Positions 7,471 to 15,993 of a stretch of DNA of 64,000 nucleotides are shown piece by piece. The notes under the pieces were generated by a model. That model was not told the origin of the DNA. It made no database searches and was given only the letters and a program-made list of their open reading frames with translations. How positions within the stretch are numbered: the stretch's first letter is position 1; the number at the start of each line of letters is the position of its first letter. The position numbers and the translations under genes were made by a program. Source of the stretch: Bacteroidota bacterium (GTDB lineage Bacteria; Bacteroidota; Bacteroidia; J057; JADKCL01); NCBI GenBank assembly GCA_016718825.1, contig JADKCL010000029.1, forward strand, positions 17,877-81,876. The letters run 5' to 3'.

Positions 7471-8700
7471 TTATTCATGCCGCAATGCTTCAATCGGATC
7501 CAATCGCGCCGCTTTTCTTGCAGGGTAATAGCCTGCTGTGACCCCAACTACAAAACAAATCATAAAACCACCGATCACCCAATTCCAAGGAATGACAAAT
7601 CCACTGCCGAGGAGCAGACCGACAATGTTGCCGACGAGGATTCCAAACCCAATCCCGAGAATCCCTCCCAGTTGTGTGATCACGCTCGCTTCGGTCAAAA
7701 ACTGGAACATGATATGCCCATTGGTCGCGCCCAATGCCTTTCGCAGGCCAATTTCCTTTGTGCGTTCCGTCACGGAGACCAGCATGATATTCATCAAGCC
7801 GATCGAGGCACTGAGCAGTGTGATCAACGCGATCAAGGTCGCCGACCAAGTGAGGTAACGCAGATTCTCCATGAAATTGCTGAGAATCGCCTCCATCTTG
7901 ATGATCCCGAAGTCCTCATCCTCGCTCGGCTTCAACTGTCGCACACGCCGCATGAGTCCCACCGCTTCATAGCTGTTGTCCTCGAGCTTGTCGATGTCTG
8001 CAGATAGCACGTGCAAGCTGAAGCTCCGGTCGGCAACGTAGAAGTCCTTTTGCAGCGTGGTATTGGGAATCACGCAAATTCGGTCGCCGCCGGCCATTCC
8101 TTGCGCACCGATTTCCTCAAACACACCGATCACCTCATACCCTTTTCCGTCCATGAAGACCGTCCTCCCAACAGGATCTGAGGCCGGAAAAAGGACACGT
8201 TGCACCTCGTACCCCAAAACGATCACGTTGCGCGCAAGCCTGACGTCGGAGGCTGTGAGGTTCCTGCCTCTTCCAATTGCGTAATTGTCTGTTGCAGAAT
8301 AATTTTCGTCAGCACCAAAAACCTGGAGATTTCCTTGTGTGCTTTTGTTTTGGTATTTGCATACAGCAGCAAAACTGCCCATTCCGACGATGCTGACAGG
8401 TCCTAAAGTGTAGGCTTGCTTAAACTGCGTCGCTTGGGAGTAAGTAATCGGATCGTGAAGATTGTCTTTGTTGCCTTGTCGTGAGGAGCGTAACGTTGAG
8501 GTGTAGTTTTCGATGCGGAAGGTATTGGTGCCTAAGCGGACGAAGCTGTTGGAAAACCAGAATTTGATCCCGTCGATGGATGTAAGCACGCCAATCAATG
8601 CGCTGAGCCCAAATGCGATAATCAGCATCGTCAGCACGGTCCTGAGCAGGTTTCCTTTGATGGCGCGCAACGCCTCGATGATATTCTGGAGCAGTAACAT
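7471..8700 (-). CDS. MacB/FtsX-type ABC transporter permease
   Basis: 409 aa inner-membrane permease. The N-terminus MLLLQNIIEALRAIKGNLLRTVLTMLIIAFGLSALIGVL is the cytoplasmic amphipathic segment plus TM1 of the MacB_PCD fold, followed by a periplasmic domain of about 210 residues. The FtsX domain with three TM helices ends in the family hallmark TERTKEIGLRKALGATNGHI, and the last residues ARKAARLDPIEALRHE are also characteristic. No ATPase (LolD/MacB-like) or membrane-fusion gene is adjacent, so its partners must be encoded elsewhere. Substrate unknown: lipoprotein, peptide or antibiotic export and LolCDE-like roles all occur in the family. It is divergent from gyrA. Confidence 0.9.
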   Translation of the reverse strand: MLLLQNIIEALRAIKGNLLRTVLTMLIIAFGLSALIGVLTSIDGIKFWFSNSFVRLGTNTFRIENYTSTLRSSRQGNKDNLHDPITYSQATQFKQAYTLGPVSIVGMGSFAAVCKYQNKSTQGNLQVFGADENYSATDNYAIGRGRNLTASDVRLARNVIVLGYEVQRVLFPASDPVGRTVFMDGKGYEVIGVFEEIGAQGMAGGDRICVIPNTTLQKDFYVADRSFSLHVLSADIDKLEDNSYEAVGLMRRVRQLKPSEDEDFGIIKMEAILSNFMENLRYLTWSATLIALITLLSASIGLMNIMLVSVTERTKEIGLRKALGATNGHIMFQFLTEASVITQLGGILGIGFGILVGNIVGLLLGSGFVIPWNWVIGGFMICFVVGVTAGYYPARKAARLDPIEALRHE

Positions 8701-8802
8701 TTACGTCCTTGGATTCACATCTGCGAAGGTCTGTGGAAAACCTTCCCGATTCCCCGAAATTCGCGTAATTTTGCGGGCTATTGTCCACAAAAATATGTTG
8801 AT

Positions 8803-8822
8803 ACCCTGCACTGTGCAAGGGT
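8803..8822. promoter_or_regulatory. Imperfect palindrome between permease and gyrA
   Basis: ACCCTGCACTGTGCAAGGGT is a near-perfect inverted repeat (ACCCT/AGGGT and GCAC/GTGC arms) in the divergent region, 60 bp before gyrA. A Bacteroidota-type -7 box TAATTTTG at 8766-8773 precedes it, so it would fall in the gyrA leader. It could be an operator or a leader hairpin; no regulator is implied. Confidence 0.35.
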
Positions 8823-8881
8823 TGGGATTGGAGTAAATTGCCGCGTTATTCACTTGTCTAATTACCGAATAATCTGAGAAA

Positions 8882-11434
8882 ATGGCTGGAAAAATTATAG
8901 AGCGGGTCATCGAGGAAGAAATGAAGAGTGCTTACATCGACTATTCGATGTCAGTGATCGTTTCCCGCGCCTTGCCAGACGTCCGCGACGGACTCAAACC
9001 GGTACACCGCAGGGTTTTGTACGGAATGACCGATCTCGGTCTGGGCGCAAGCAGGCCTTATAAGAAGTCGGCGAGGATCGTCGGTGAAGTTTTGGGTAAG
9101 TATCACCCACACGGCGATAGTTCTGTGTATGATGCCATGGTGCGTATGGCCCAAGATTGGAGTCTGCGTTATCCTTTGGTCGATGGTCAGGGCAACTTTG
9201 GATCGATTGACGGTGATCCACCCGCAGCGATGCGTTATACAGAAGCACGCCTTCGCCGCATTGCAGAAGAGATGTTGGCCGATATTGACAAAGAAACCGT
9301 CGATTTCAGGCCCAACTTTGACGATTCGTTAAAGGAGCCAAGTGTCCTTCCTGCCAAGGTTCCCAACTTGCTCATCAACGGAGCGAGCGGGATTGCCGTG
9401 GGTATGGCCACCAATATGGCCCCACATAACATCACGGAGGTGATTACCGCGACGATCGCCTACATTGAAAACCGCGACATCACCATCGCCGAGCTGACCA
9501 AAATCGTGATTGCGCCCGATTTTCCTACCGGAGGCATCATTTATGGGTACGAAGGTGTCATGCGTGCATTCGAGACCGGTCGCGGCCGCGTGGTCGTGCG
9601 TGCACGTGCCCGCATCGAGGAGCAGCCCAACGGCCGTGAATGGATCATCATCGAGGAAATTCCCTACCAGGTCAACAAGGGAAATTTGCTCGTCGGCATC
9701 GGCCAACTCATCAATGAAAAGAAGCTCGAAGGCATTTCAGACCTGAGAGACGAAAGCGACCGCGACGGTATGCGGATCGTGTTTGAGATCAAGCGCGATG
9801 CGATGGCCAATGTGGTCTTGAACCACCTTTATAAGTATACGCCGCTGCAGCAGTCGTTTGGTGTCAATAACGTGGCCTTGGTCAATGGCCGCCCGATGAC
9901 GCTGAACCTCAAGGAGCAGATCAAATACTACGTGATCCACCGTCATGAAGTGGTGGTGCGTCGTACGGAATTCCTGTTGCGTGAGGCCGAAAAGCGCGCC
10001 CACATCTTGGAAGGTTTGTTGATCGCCTTGGACCACTTGGACGAGGTGATTGCCCTGATTCGCGCTTCACAAAGCCCGGATGTGGCCCGCGAAGGGCTGA
10101 TGACCACTTTTGGCCTCAGCGAAATCCAATCGCGCGCGATTCTTGACATGCGTCTGCAGCGCCTTACCGGCCTCGAGCGTGACAAAATCCGCGAGGAGTA
10201 CAACGAGTTGATGAAAATCATCAACTACTATAAAGAGGTGTTGGCAAGCGAGCCGCTGCGCATGGAAATCATCACTGCGGAACTGATCGAGATGCGCGAG
10301 AAGTACGGCGATGAGCGCCGCACGAGCATCGAGTATGCCGCAGGCGACATGAGCATGGAGGATTTGATCCCCAACGAGGAGGTCATCATCACCGTTTCGC
10401 ACGAAGGGTATATCAAACGCACGTTGACCAGCGAAATCCGCAGTCAGAAGCGCGGCGGGAGAGGAGCCAAGGCGGCAGGAACCAAGGATACCGACTTCAT
10501 CGAGCACTTGTTTACCGCTTGGACCCACAATTACCTCATATTCTTCACGCAAAAGGGCAAATGCTATTGGTTGCGTGTGTATGAAGTGCCGGAAGGTAGC
10601 AAGCAGAGCAAGGGCAGGGCGATCCAGAACCTGATTCAGATCGATCCGGACGATAAGATCAAGACCTTCATTACGGTGCAGGACTTGAAAAACGAGGATG
10701 CGCTCAACAATACGTCGGTGATCATGTGTACCCGTCAGGGTGTGATCAAAAAGACCTTGTTGGAGGCTTACTCCCGGCCACGTGCCAATGGTATCAACGC
10801 CATCAACATCAACGACGACGACATGTTGTTGGAAGCCAAGTTGGTGAAGCCGGGCGAAGAAGTCGTGATCGGTTTGCGTTCAGGCCGTGCGATCCGCTTC
10901 CCAGAGGATCAAACCCGCAACATGGGCCGTTCATCGACCGGTGTGCGCGGTGTGACTTTGGCACATAAGAAGGATGCTGTCGTGGGCATGGTGATCATCC
11001 ATGAACCGAATGCCACCTTGCTCGTTGTGAGCGAAAACGGATTTGGAAAGCGTTCCAGCATCGAGGACTATCGCCGCACCAAGCGTGGTGGCAAGGGTGT
11101 CAAGACGATCAACATCACGGAAAAGACGGGTGATCTGATTTCGATCATGTCGGTGAGCGATACGACCAATGACTTGATGATCATCACCAAAAACGGAATC
11201 ACGATCCGTACGCCGCTCGGCAACATCCGGGAGGCAGGCCGTGCAACGCAGGGTGTGCGCTTGATCAAGCTCAACGACGGTGACCAAATTGCAGCCGTGA
11301 CCAAGGTCATGGAGGCCGAGGAGGAGGAAGTCGAATTGGTCGAAGGTGCAGACGCTGTTGTCAGTGGTCCTGAGGCAACCGTTGAAGGCGATGCGCCTGA
11401 AGTCAACGGTGGCGATGATGCTCCGGTTGAATAG
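8882..11434 (+). CDS. gyrA: DNA gyrase subunit A
   Basis: 850 aa. Breaks and rejoins DNA during ATP-driven negative supercoiling, as the A subunit of the A2B2 gyrase. The catalytic tyrosine is Tyr119 in AAMRYTEARL. The quinolone-determining region reads GKYHPHGDSSVYDAMVRMAQ with Ser80 and Asp84 at the positions of E. coli Ser83 and Asp87, so no classic resistance change is seen. The C-terminal beta-pinwheel carries the GyrA box QKRGGRG, which separates gyrase from topoisomerase IV. The protein ends in an acidic tail (EEEEVELVEG... to ...GGDDAPVE), seen in other GyrA proteins. It stands alone, as is common; gyrB is not in the window. Confidence 0.98.
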   Translation: MAGKIIERVIEEEMKSAYIDYSMSVIVSRALPDVRDGLKPVHRRVLYGMTDLGLGASRPYKKSARIVGEVLGKYHPHGDSSVYDAMVRMAQDWSLRYPLVDGQGNFGSIDGDPPAAMRYTEARLRRIAEEMLADIDKETVDFRPNFDDSLKEPSVLPAKVPNLLINGASGIAVGMATNMAPHNITEVITATIAYIENRDITIAELTKIVIAPDFPTGGIIYGYEGVMRAFETGRGRVVVRARARIEEQPNGREWIIIEEIPYQVNKGNLLVGIGQLINEKKLEGISDLRDESDRDGMRIVFEIKRDAMANVVLNHLYKYTPLQQSFGVNNVALVNGRPMTLNLKEQIKYYVIHRHEVVVRRTEFLLREAEKRAHILEGLLIALDHLDEVIALIRASQSPDVAREGLMTTFGLSEIQSRAILDMRLQRLTGLERDKIREEYNELMKIINYYKEVLASEPLRMEIITAELIEMREKYGDERRTSIEYAAGDMSMEDLIPNEEVIITVSHEGYIKRTLTSEIRSQKRGGRGAKAAGTKDTDFIEHLFTAWTHNYLIFFTQKGKCYWLRVYEVPEGSKQSKGRAIQNLIQIDPDDKIKTFITVQDLKNEDALNNTSVIMCTRQGVIKKTLLEAYSRPRANGINAININDDDMLLEAKLVKPGEEVVIGLRSGRAIRFPEDQTRNMGRSSTGVRGVTLAHKKDAVVGMVIIHEPNATLLVVSENGFGKRSSIEDYRRTKRGGKGVKTINITEKTGDLISIMSVSDTTNDLMIITKNGITIRTPLGNIREAGRATQGVRLIKLNDGDQIAAVTKVMEAEEEEVELVEGADAVVSGPEATVEGDAPEVNGGDDAPVE

Positions 11435-11774
11435 TAAAATAGACGGTCAGGCCCTTCCGGGCTTGCTCGTGATAGATTGAAATATGTCGGATGTCAATGC
11501 CTTTGGGCTTTTTTGCGAAGCAATTGAAAAGGTTGCACCGTAAGAAAGTCCAGAGGTGACACCCGACATTGTTTTTCAAGGCGTTCTTTAGGGGTCGGAG
11601 GCTCGTTTTTAGCCGCTTTGGCTTCGAAGTTGCTCCGATTCCATCAGCTTAGTGGTGTTGATCTTTCGTTATTCTTGGCAATTGAAACAATAACTGCGAA
11701 ATTGGCACTGAAATGGATAGAGGGGACTTGGATTTGAATTCGAGAACATAGATTTAGATAAAATATCCTACATC
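11435..11774. other. Intergenic region, possible promoter only
   Basis: 340 bp with no supported gene. A short GC hairpin AGGCCC/GGGCTT just after gyrA (about 11452-11466) lacks a T tract. A TAGATTTA sequence near 11752, preceded by TTGG about 18 bp upstream, is a weak match to the Bacteroidota promoter and could serve the TPR gene. Confidence 0.4.
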
Positions 11775-13106
11775 ATGAAAAAATCGGTTTTGTTGATGAT
11801 GTTTTTGATGCTCTTGACGGGCACGTTGGCTTGGGCCCAACCAGGGGACTCCAAGATTGAAACAGGCATCATTAATTTTCAAAATGGGGACTTCAAAAAG
11901 GCATTGGATGCTTTGAATGAAGGCCTTTCTGACCCAGGCGTACTCAAGCCCAAAAATTTGCCACGTGGATATTACCACCGTGCTTTGGCTAAAATTCAAG
12001 TAATGGGGGCAACAGCGCAGGCCTTGAAAGGTGCCACACCGACCGAGGAACAAGCGAAGTCCTTGGAAGACATGCTGATGGGTGCTTACGATGACTTGAA
12101 AAAGGCGCGTGCCACCGATGACGGTAAATGGGGTAAAAAGGTCGATGTTGAATTGGCGAAGCTGAACTTCGGCTTCAAGCAAAGCGGTTTGGCTGCCCTG
12201 AATATGACCTATGACAAAGGAACTTCTCCGGAGACCAAAAAGGAGGCCTATCAAAGTTTGGTTGATTTGATGAACCTTTCGATCGAGATCGATGCGACTG
12301 ACTATTTCCCTTTTGACATGCGTGCGCAAGGCAAGTTGGGCCTCGCAGACTCCGTTGGTGCACTTGCTGATTTCACGACTGCCGCTAAATTGATCGAAGG
12401 GAATACCCATACTCGCCCTGACTTGTTCATCGCTTATACCTATTACCGCAAGGCGATCATCGAGCGCTACAATCAGCATAGTGTGGATGCCGCACTTACC
12501 TCCATCGAAAAAGGCAAGGCTGTGATGGAAAAGGAATGGGCCAAAATCACGGCGAAAAAGGCGGAAATGAAGCCTGAGGATTTTGCCAAACAAGAAAAGC
12601 AGTACAACGACGGCATGGAAGACCTTGGCAAGTTTGAATTGGACTTGCTGTTGAATGCCCCTGAGAAATTGCAGCAGGCCATTGACAAGTTCAAGGATGC
12701 AATTGTCAAGGAACCCAAAAATTACGTGCTACACGTTGCCTATGCGCAGTTGTTGGAGAAAGTAAAGAAAAGCGACGATGCCGCAGTGGTCTATGAAAAG
12801 GCAACTGTGATCGACCCAAGCAAGCAAATGGCTTGGTTCAACTTGGGCGCCATGTACGTGAACAAGGCCGTCGAACTCTATACGGAAGCCAACAAGATCA
12901 GTGATGATCCAGCAAAGGCCAAGGCCTTACAAGCTGAAGGTGATGTATTGTTCAAAAAGGCTCTTCCTTACCTTCAGAAGGCCAATGAGATTGACAAGTG
13001 TGACGGCGATACCCTCAGGGCATTGCTCCAACTCACCATCAACCTTCAATTGACCGACGAATACAAGAAATATAAGGACATCGAAAAAGCCTGCAAAGGC
13101 GGTTGA
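11775..13106 (+). CDS. Exported TPR-repeat protein
   Basis: 443 aa. Signal peptide MKKSVLLMMFLMLLTGTLAWAQ, then an almost entirely alpha-helical protein with tetratricopeptide-like helical pairs. One clear pair is at about residues 27-60 (GIINFQNGDFKKALDALNEGL), more are at about 310-400 (YVLHVAYAQLLEKVKKSDDAAVVYEKATVIDPSKQ, then AWFNLGAMYVNKAVELY) and the last ends ADEYKKYKDIEKACKG-like. Lys and Asp rich, soluble. Probably periplasmic, scaffolding other proteins; no enzyme domain. It is a single-gene unit closed by a strong terminator at 13125. Confidence 0.8.
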   Translation: MKKSVLLMMFLMLLTGTLAWAQPGDSKIETGIINFQNGDFKKALDALNEGLSDPGVLKPKNLPRGYYHRALAKIQVMGATAQALKGATPTEEQAKSLEDMLMGAYDDLKKARATDDGKWGKKVDVELAKLNFGFKQSGLAALNMTYDKGTSPETKKEAYQSLVDLMNLSIEIDATDYFPFDMRAQGKLGLADSVGALADFTTAAKLIEGNTHTRPDLFIAYTYYRKAIIERYNQHSVDAALTSIEKGKAVMEKEWAKITAKKAEMKPEDFAKQEKQYNDGMEDLGKFELDLLLNAPEKLQQAIDKFKDAIVKEPKNYVLHVAYAQLLEKVKKSDDAAVVYEKATVIDPSKQMAWFNLGAMYVNKAVELYTEANKISDDPAKAKALQAEGDVLFKKALPYLQKANEIDKCDGDTLRALLQLTINLQLTDEYKKYKDIEKACKGG

Positions 13107-13124
13107 TTGTCTGAGAAATTTGGC

Positions 13125-13165
13125 AAAAAGGCTTCCCAAATCGATTGGGGAGCCTTTTTGTTTTG
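13125..13165 (+). terminator. Rho-independent terminator after the TPR gene
   Basis: 13-bp stem AAAAAGGCTTCCC (13125-13137) with GGGGAGCCTTTTT (13147-13159) and a following T-rich tract, 18 bp after the stop codon. Confidence 0.85.
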
Positions 13166-13248
13166 AGAGGGGAATGAATTGCTGGAAAAATCCAGACAAA
13201 ATCCGTCATAAAACTTACGTATTTGGTGGATGTATCGGCAAATGTTGC

Positions 13249-13279
13249 TTGTTTTTAAGACGGGCTGCCTCTAATTTTG
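13249..13279 (+). promoter_or_regulatory. Bacteroidota-type promoter for the 13317 gene
   Basis: TTGT at 13249-13252 and TAATTTTG at 13272-13279, 19 bp apart, fit the primary sigma factor pattern of the phylum (TTTG, N19, TAnnTTTG). The start codon is 38 bp downstream. Confidence 0.5.
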
Positions 13280-13316
13280 CCTCCTAGAATCAATTCTTGG
13301 AAAAGAAAAAACACTC

Positions 13317-13721
13317 ATGAAAGCATTTTTTGTAACGATCGCGTTGGTTTTTGGGCTGGGAATCAGTGCCATGGCGCAAAACGAGGGTCCCACCACGCAT
13401 TTTACGATCGGCGTTCTCGATCAAATGGGCAAACTTGAGCTCTCGCGTATCTACGTGACACAAGTGAGCAAGCTCAACATGTTGTTGCCGTACATCCCGT
13501 TCAACCAGAAAGGCGATGCCGTATCGCTCGCAGGTATGGGTATTCCGGACACGAAAGACAACAATGGTTTCATCAAGCAACTTGACTCCAGCAGCGGTTC
13601 GCACAATGAGACTTTGGATCAGACACTGAACATCATCATTCCTTACGCCGACAAAAACGACATCATCAAGTCGATTCTTTTCTTGCAAAGCATGATCGAG
13701 CACATCGAATCAGGGCTGTAA
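13317..13721 (+). CDS. Small exported protein of unknown function
   Basis: 134 aa. Signal peptide MKAFFVTIALVFGLGISAMAQ. The mature 113 residues (NEGPTTHFTIGVLDQMGKLEL... to ...LFLQSMIEHIESGL) match no family I know. The C-terminal 40 residues look helical (TLDQTLNIIIPYADKNDIIKSILFLQ). No cysteine is present in the mature part. Monocistronic: promoter at 13249, terminator of the previous gene upstream, a tandem-repeat array downstream. Confidence 0.7.
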   Translation: MKAFFVTIALVFGLGISAMAQNEGPTTHFTIGVLDQMGKLELSRIYVTQVSKLNMLLPYIPFNQKGDAVSLAGMGIPDTKDNNGFIKQLDSSSGSHNETLDQTLNIIIPYADKNDIIKSILFLQSMIEHIESGL

Positions 13722-13729
13722 GTGAAAAG

Positions 13730-14149
13730 TTCATAGTGAAAAGTGAAAAGTGGGAACCAGTCAAACGGTGACACTTTTCACTTTTTGTTTTCCATTCTTC
13801 AAGACGGTTTGCAGGACACGTGAACAATGAAAAGCCTCTAAATGGGACTTATCACTTTTCACTTTTTGTTTTCCAATCTTCAAGACGGTTTGCAGGACAC
13901 GTGAACAATGAAAAGCCTCCAAAAGGGACTTTTCACTTTTAGTTTTTCACTTTTCACTTTTTGTTTTCCAATCTTCAAGACGGTTTGCAGGACACGTGAA
14001 CAATGAAAAGCCTCCAAAAGGGACTTTTCACTTTTAGTTTTTCACTTTTCACTTTTTGTTTTCCAATCTTCAAGACGGTTTGCAGGACAAGTGAACATGA
14101 AAAGCCTCCAAAAGGGACTTTTCACTTTTAGTTTTTCACTTTTCACTTC
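13730..14149. repeat. Tandem array of about four 81-95-bp units built on TTTTCACTTTT
   Basis: Four copies of a unit containing CTTCAAGACGGTTTGCAGGA, starting (at AAGACGG) at 13801, 13882, 13977 and 14072: periods 81, 95 and 95 bp. Copies 2-4 are nearly identical; the last has a 1-nt deletion in GTGAACAATG. Each unit is bordered by runs of TTTTCACTTTT, and the left end (13732-13753) carries the reverse complement AAGTGAAAAGT, so the array can fold back. It fills the space between two convergent genes. Unit length and lack of unique spacers exclude CRISPR. Confidence 0.9.
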
Positions 14150-15835
14150 TCAGTATTTTTGGATCTGATTGGGAAGATTGATCCGCAAGGAACCGAGAAT
14201 GCTCAACGAGCTGTTGTTGTTTTCCTTCCGATACCGGCCCTCGAGGTCTGCGTAAGCATCCAAACTCAGCAATCGATAAGATAGCCTTCCGTACAATTGG
14301 GTGATTTTCAGCGGATCGCCTTGCCCGACAACGTTGTTGTAGTCTTGTACCCTCGTGGTATAGGGTTTGAAAATATCGCCTCCGTAGTTCAGCCCGTTGA
14401 TGTCTCGCCCCTTGAGGACGGAGTTCATCATCAGAAGCGCAGACCAACGGGGAAAAGGTTGATAACGCAAAATCAAGTTTACATCGTGGGCATTGGCGCC
14501 GTAGGCATAGCCCAAAGGCTGCCCATAATGCGAATAGCTCGCGCTGGGATTAAAGTGGGAATAGGTATAGGGCCTTACCCAGTTGTATTCCATTTGCAGA
14601 TCAAGCCCGCGCAGCCAAAAGGCATCGATGTACTTGATTCCGAATTGGTAGCCAAATTTATTGCCGACATAGCCCGGGCCGATGGTGCGGTTCCGAAAGT
14701 TAAGGTCATCCAGCAAAAATTGACCGTAGTGCTGGAATCGCTTCAACGCATTCAGCTTCCAATGGAGGCCGAGCATTGAATTGTCTGGCGAACCCAATGA
14801 TTGTTCAACGGAACGGTAAAAAATGATAGGATTCATGTATTCCAATTCAAATCCACGGTTTCCGCCCGGCAGATGCGGCGAATAAACCACAGATTCGAAG
14901 AGACCAACGGAAAATTGCTTCCAAGGCTTGTAGTTCAGTTCGTGCATCACGGCATACTTCTTTGGAAACGTACCATAGCCGTCGGGTTTGCCCTTGATGA
15001 AATCGGTCATCAAGGCGAAGTGGTTGATGTATTCGAGTTTCCAAATGCGGGTATTGAGGTTGAGGAAGAAGTAGTCTGTTGCTTGATCATTGAGCAGGAG
15101 GCTCTGATGACCGTTTCCAAGAAATGCGCGGTCCTTGCCGAGTTTCAGCCGGAATTGTTTTCCAGGGCTGTAGGTGACATAGCCTCTCGCGGTGAAGTAG
15201 TCAAAACCGGTATTGGGGGCTACATCAAAGGTCTTCACAAAGTTCTGACCATATAAAACGCCGAGATCGGCATAGCTTCCCCTGACAAACTGGGGCAACT
15301 TTGCTTGGTTTTCAGAGACTTCTGTAAAGAATCCCAGCCGATTGGAGATGGAGCCCCGCAGTTGCACGCCACGGGAATTTCTATAATTGAAAAGTCCGAT
15401 TTGGGAGTTGTCAAGGGTATAGTTGTGTTGATCCATACCTCCGGCAATATGGCCGATCACGTTGGCATATAGCCTTACTTTACCGTTTGCATAATGAAAC
15501 AGATCCCGCTGATTTTTGAAGAAGTACTTCAAAACCCCCTTTTTGGCGTTGGCGTTGGCAAAGTCATCGTCTGCCGAGAGTCTCGTAAGGCGAAGCCATT
15601 CGCGTTCAGTGGGTTTCATAGCCGAGGTGTCGGCAGCGGCAAAAATTTCAGAAACGGCTTGCCGGCTATAGGGTTTTTGGTCTGTATGAACGGTTCCGCC
15701 TGTAACACCCTTGATATCAAGGCGATCAATGAAGTGATAAGCCTCGTGCTGCAAAGGAAGGTCGGCATCTTGGGCGAATGCATTTGTTCCGATTGCGAAC
15801 ATTAGTGCAGCCCAAATTATTCTCTGAAAATTCAT
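14150..15835 (-). CDS. Wzi-like capsule assembly outer-membrane protein
   Basis: 561 aa. Start MNFQRIIWAALMFAIGTNAFAQ gives a signal peptide; the in-frame extension to 15928 is not needed. The mature protein begins DADLPLQHEAYHFIDRLDIKG and continues as an 18-strand-style beta barrel with many aromatic strand ends (RGYVTYSPGKQFRLKLGKDRAFLGNG; NHFALMTDFIKG; YHLNYKPWKQFSVGLFESVVY-like). This layout, including the N-terminal HFIDRL block and the GKDR segment, is that of the Bacteroidota capsule assembly Wzi family, which holds capsule or exopolysaccharide at the outer membrane. The sugar transferase at 54.8 kb could serve the same pathway, but they are not linked. The final strand ends NLPNQIQKY. 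Confidence 0.8.
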   Translation of the reverse strand: MNFQRIIWAALMFAIGTNAFAQDADLPLQHEAYHFIDRLDIKGVTGGTVHTDQKPYSRQAVSEIFAAADTSAMKPTEREWLRLTRLSADDDFANANAKKGVLKYFFKNQRDLFHYANGKVRLYANVIGHIAGGMDQHNYTLDNSQIGLFNYRNSRGVQLRGSISNRLGFFTEVSENQAKLPQFVRGSYADLGVLYGQNFVKTFDVAPNTGFDYFTARGYVTYSPGKQFRLKLGKDRAFLGNGHQSLLLNDQATDYFFLNLNTRIWKLEYINHFALMTDFIKGKPDGYGTFPKKYAVMHELNYKPWKQFSVGLFESVVYSPHLPGGNRGFELEYMNPIIFYRSVEQSLGSPDNSMLGLHWKLNALKRFQHYGQFLLDDLNFRNRTIGPGYVGNKFGYQFGIKYIDAFWLRGLDLQMEYNWVRPYTYSHFNPSASYSHYGQPLGYAYGANAHDVNLILRYQPFPRWSALLMMNSVLKGRDINGLNYGGDIFKPYTTRVQDYNNVVGQGDPLKITQLYGRLSYRLLSLDAYADLEGRYRKENNNSSLSILGSLRINLPNQIQKY

Positions 15836-15961
15836 GACGCTAAGATATTCATTCTCTTCTTTGAAACCATACAAGCACCAATTTTTACCGTTCGCCACCA
15901 AAACAGCCTCCTTGGCGTGAAGGTACATGTCGTGACATGTGGATTTGAAACCGAAATTCTT

Positions 15962-15969
15962 TACATTTG
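15962..15969 (+). promoter_or_regulatory. -7 promoter box before the 16-kb T9SS gene
   Basis: TACATTTG is a perfect TAnnTTTG box 25 bp before the ATG at 15994. The nearest TTTG (15944) is only 14 bp upstream, so the -33 element is uncertain. Confidence 0.4.
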
Positions 15970-15993
15970 TGATTGGTCATTTAGTATAAAGAC

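Noticed and set aside
13730..14149. CRISPR array
   Set aside because: Units of 81-95 bp are nearly identical throughout, without unique spacers or short repeats, and no cas genes are near.
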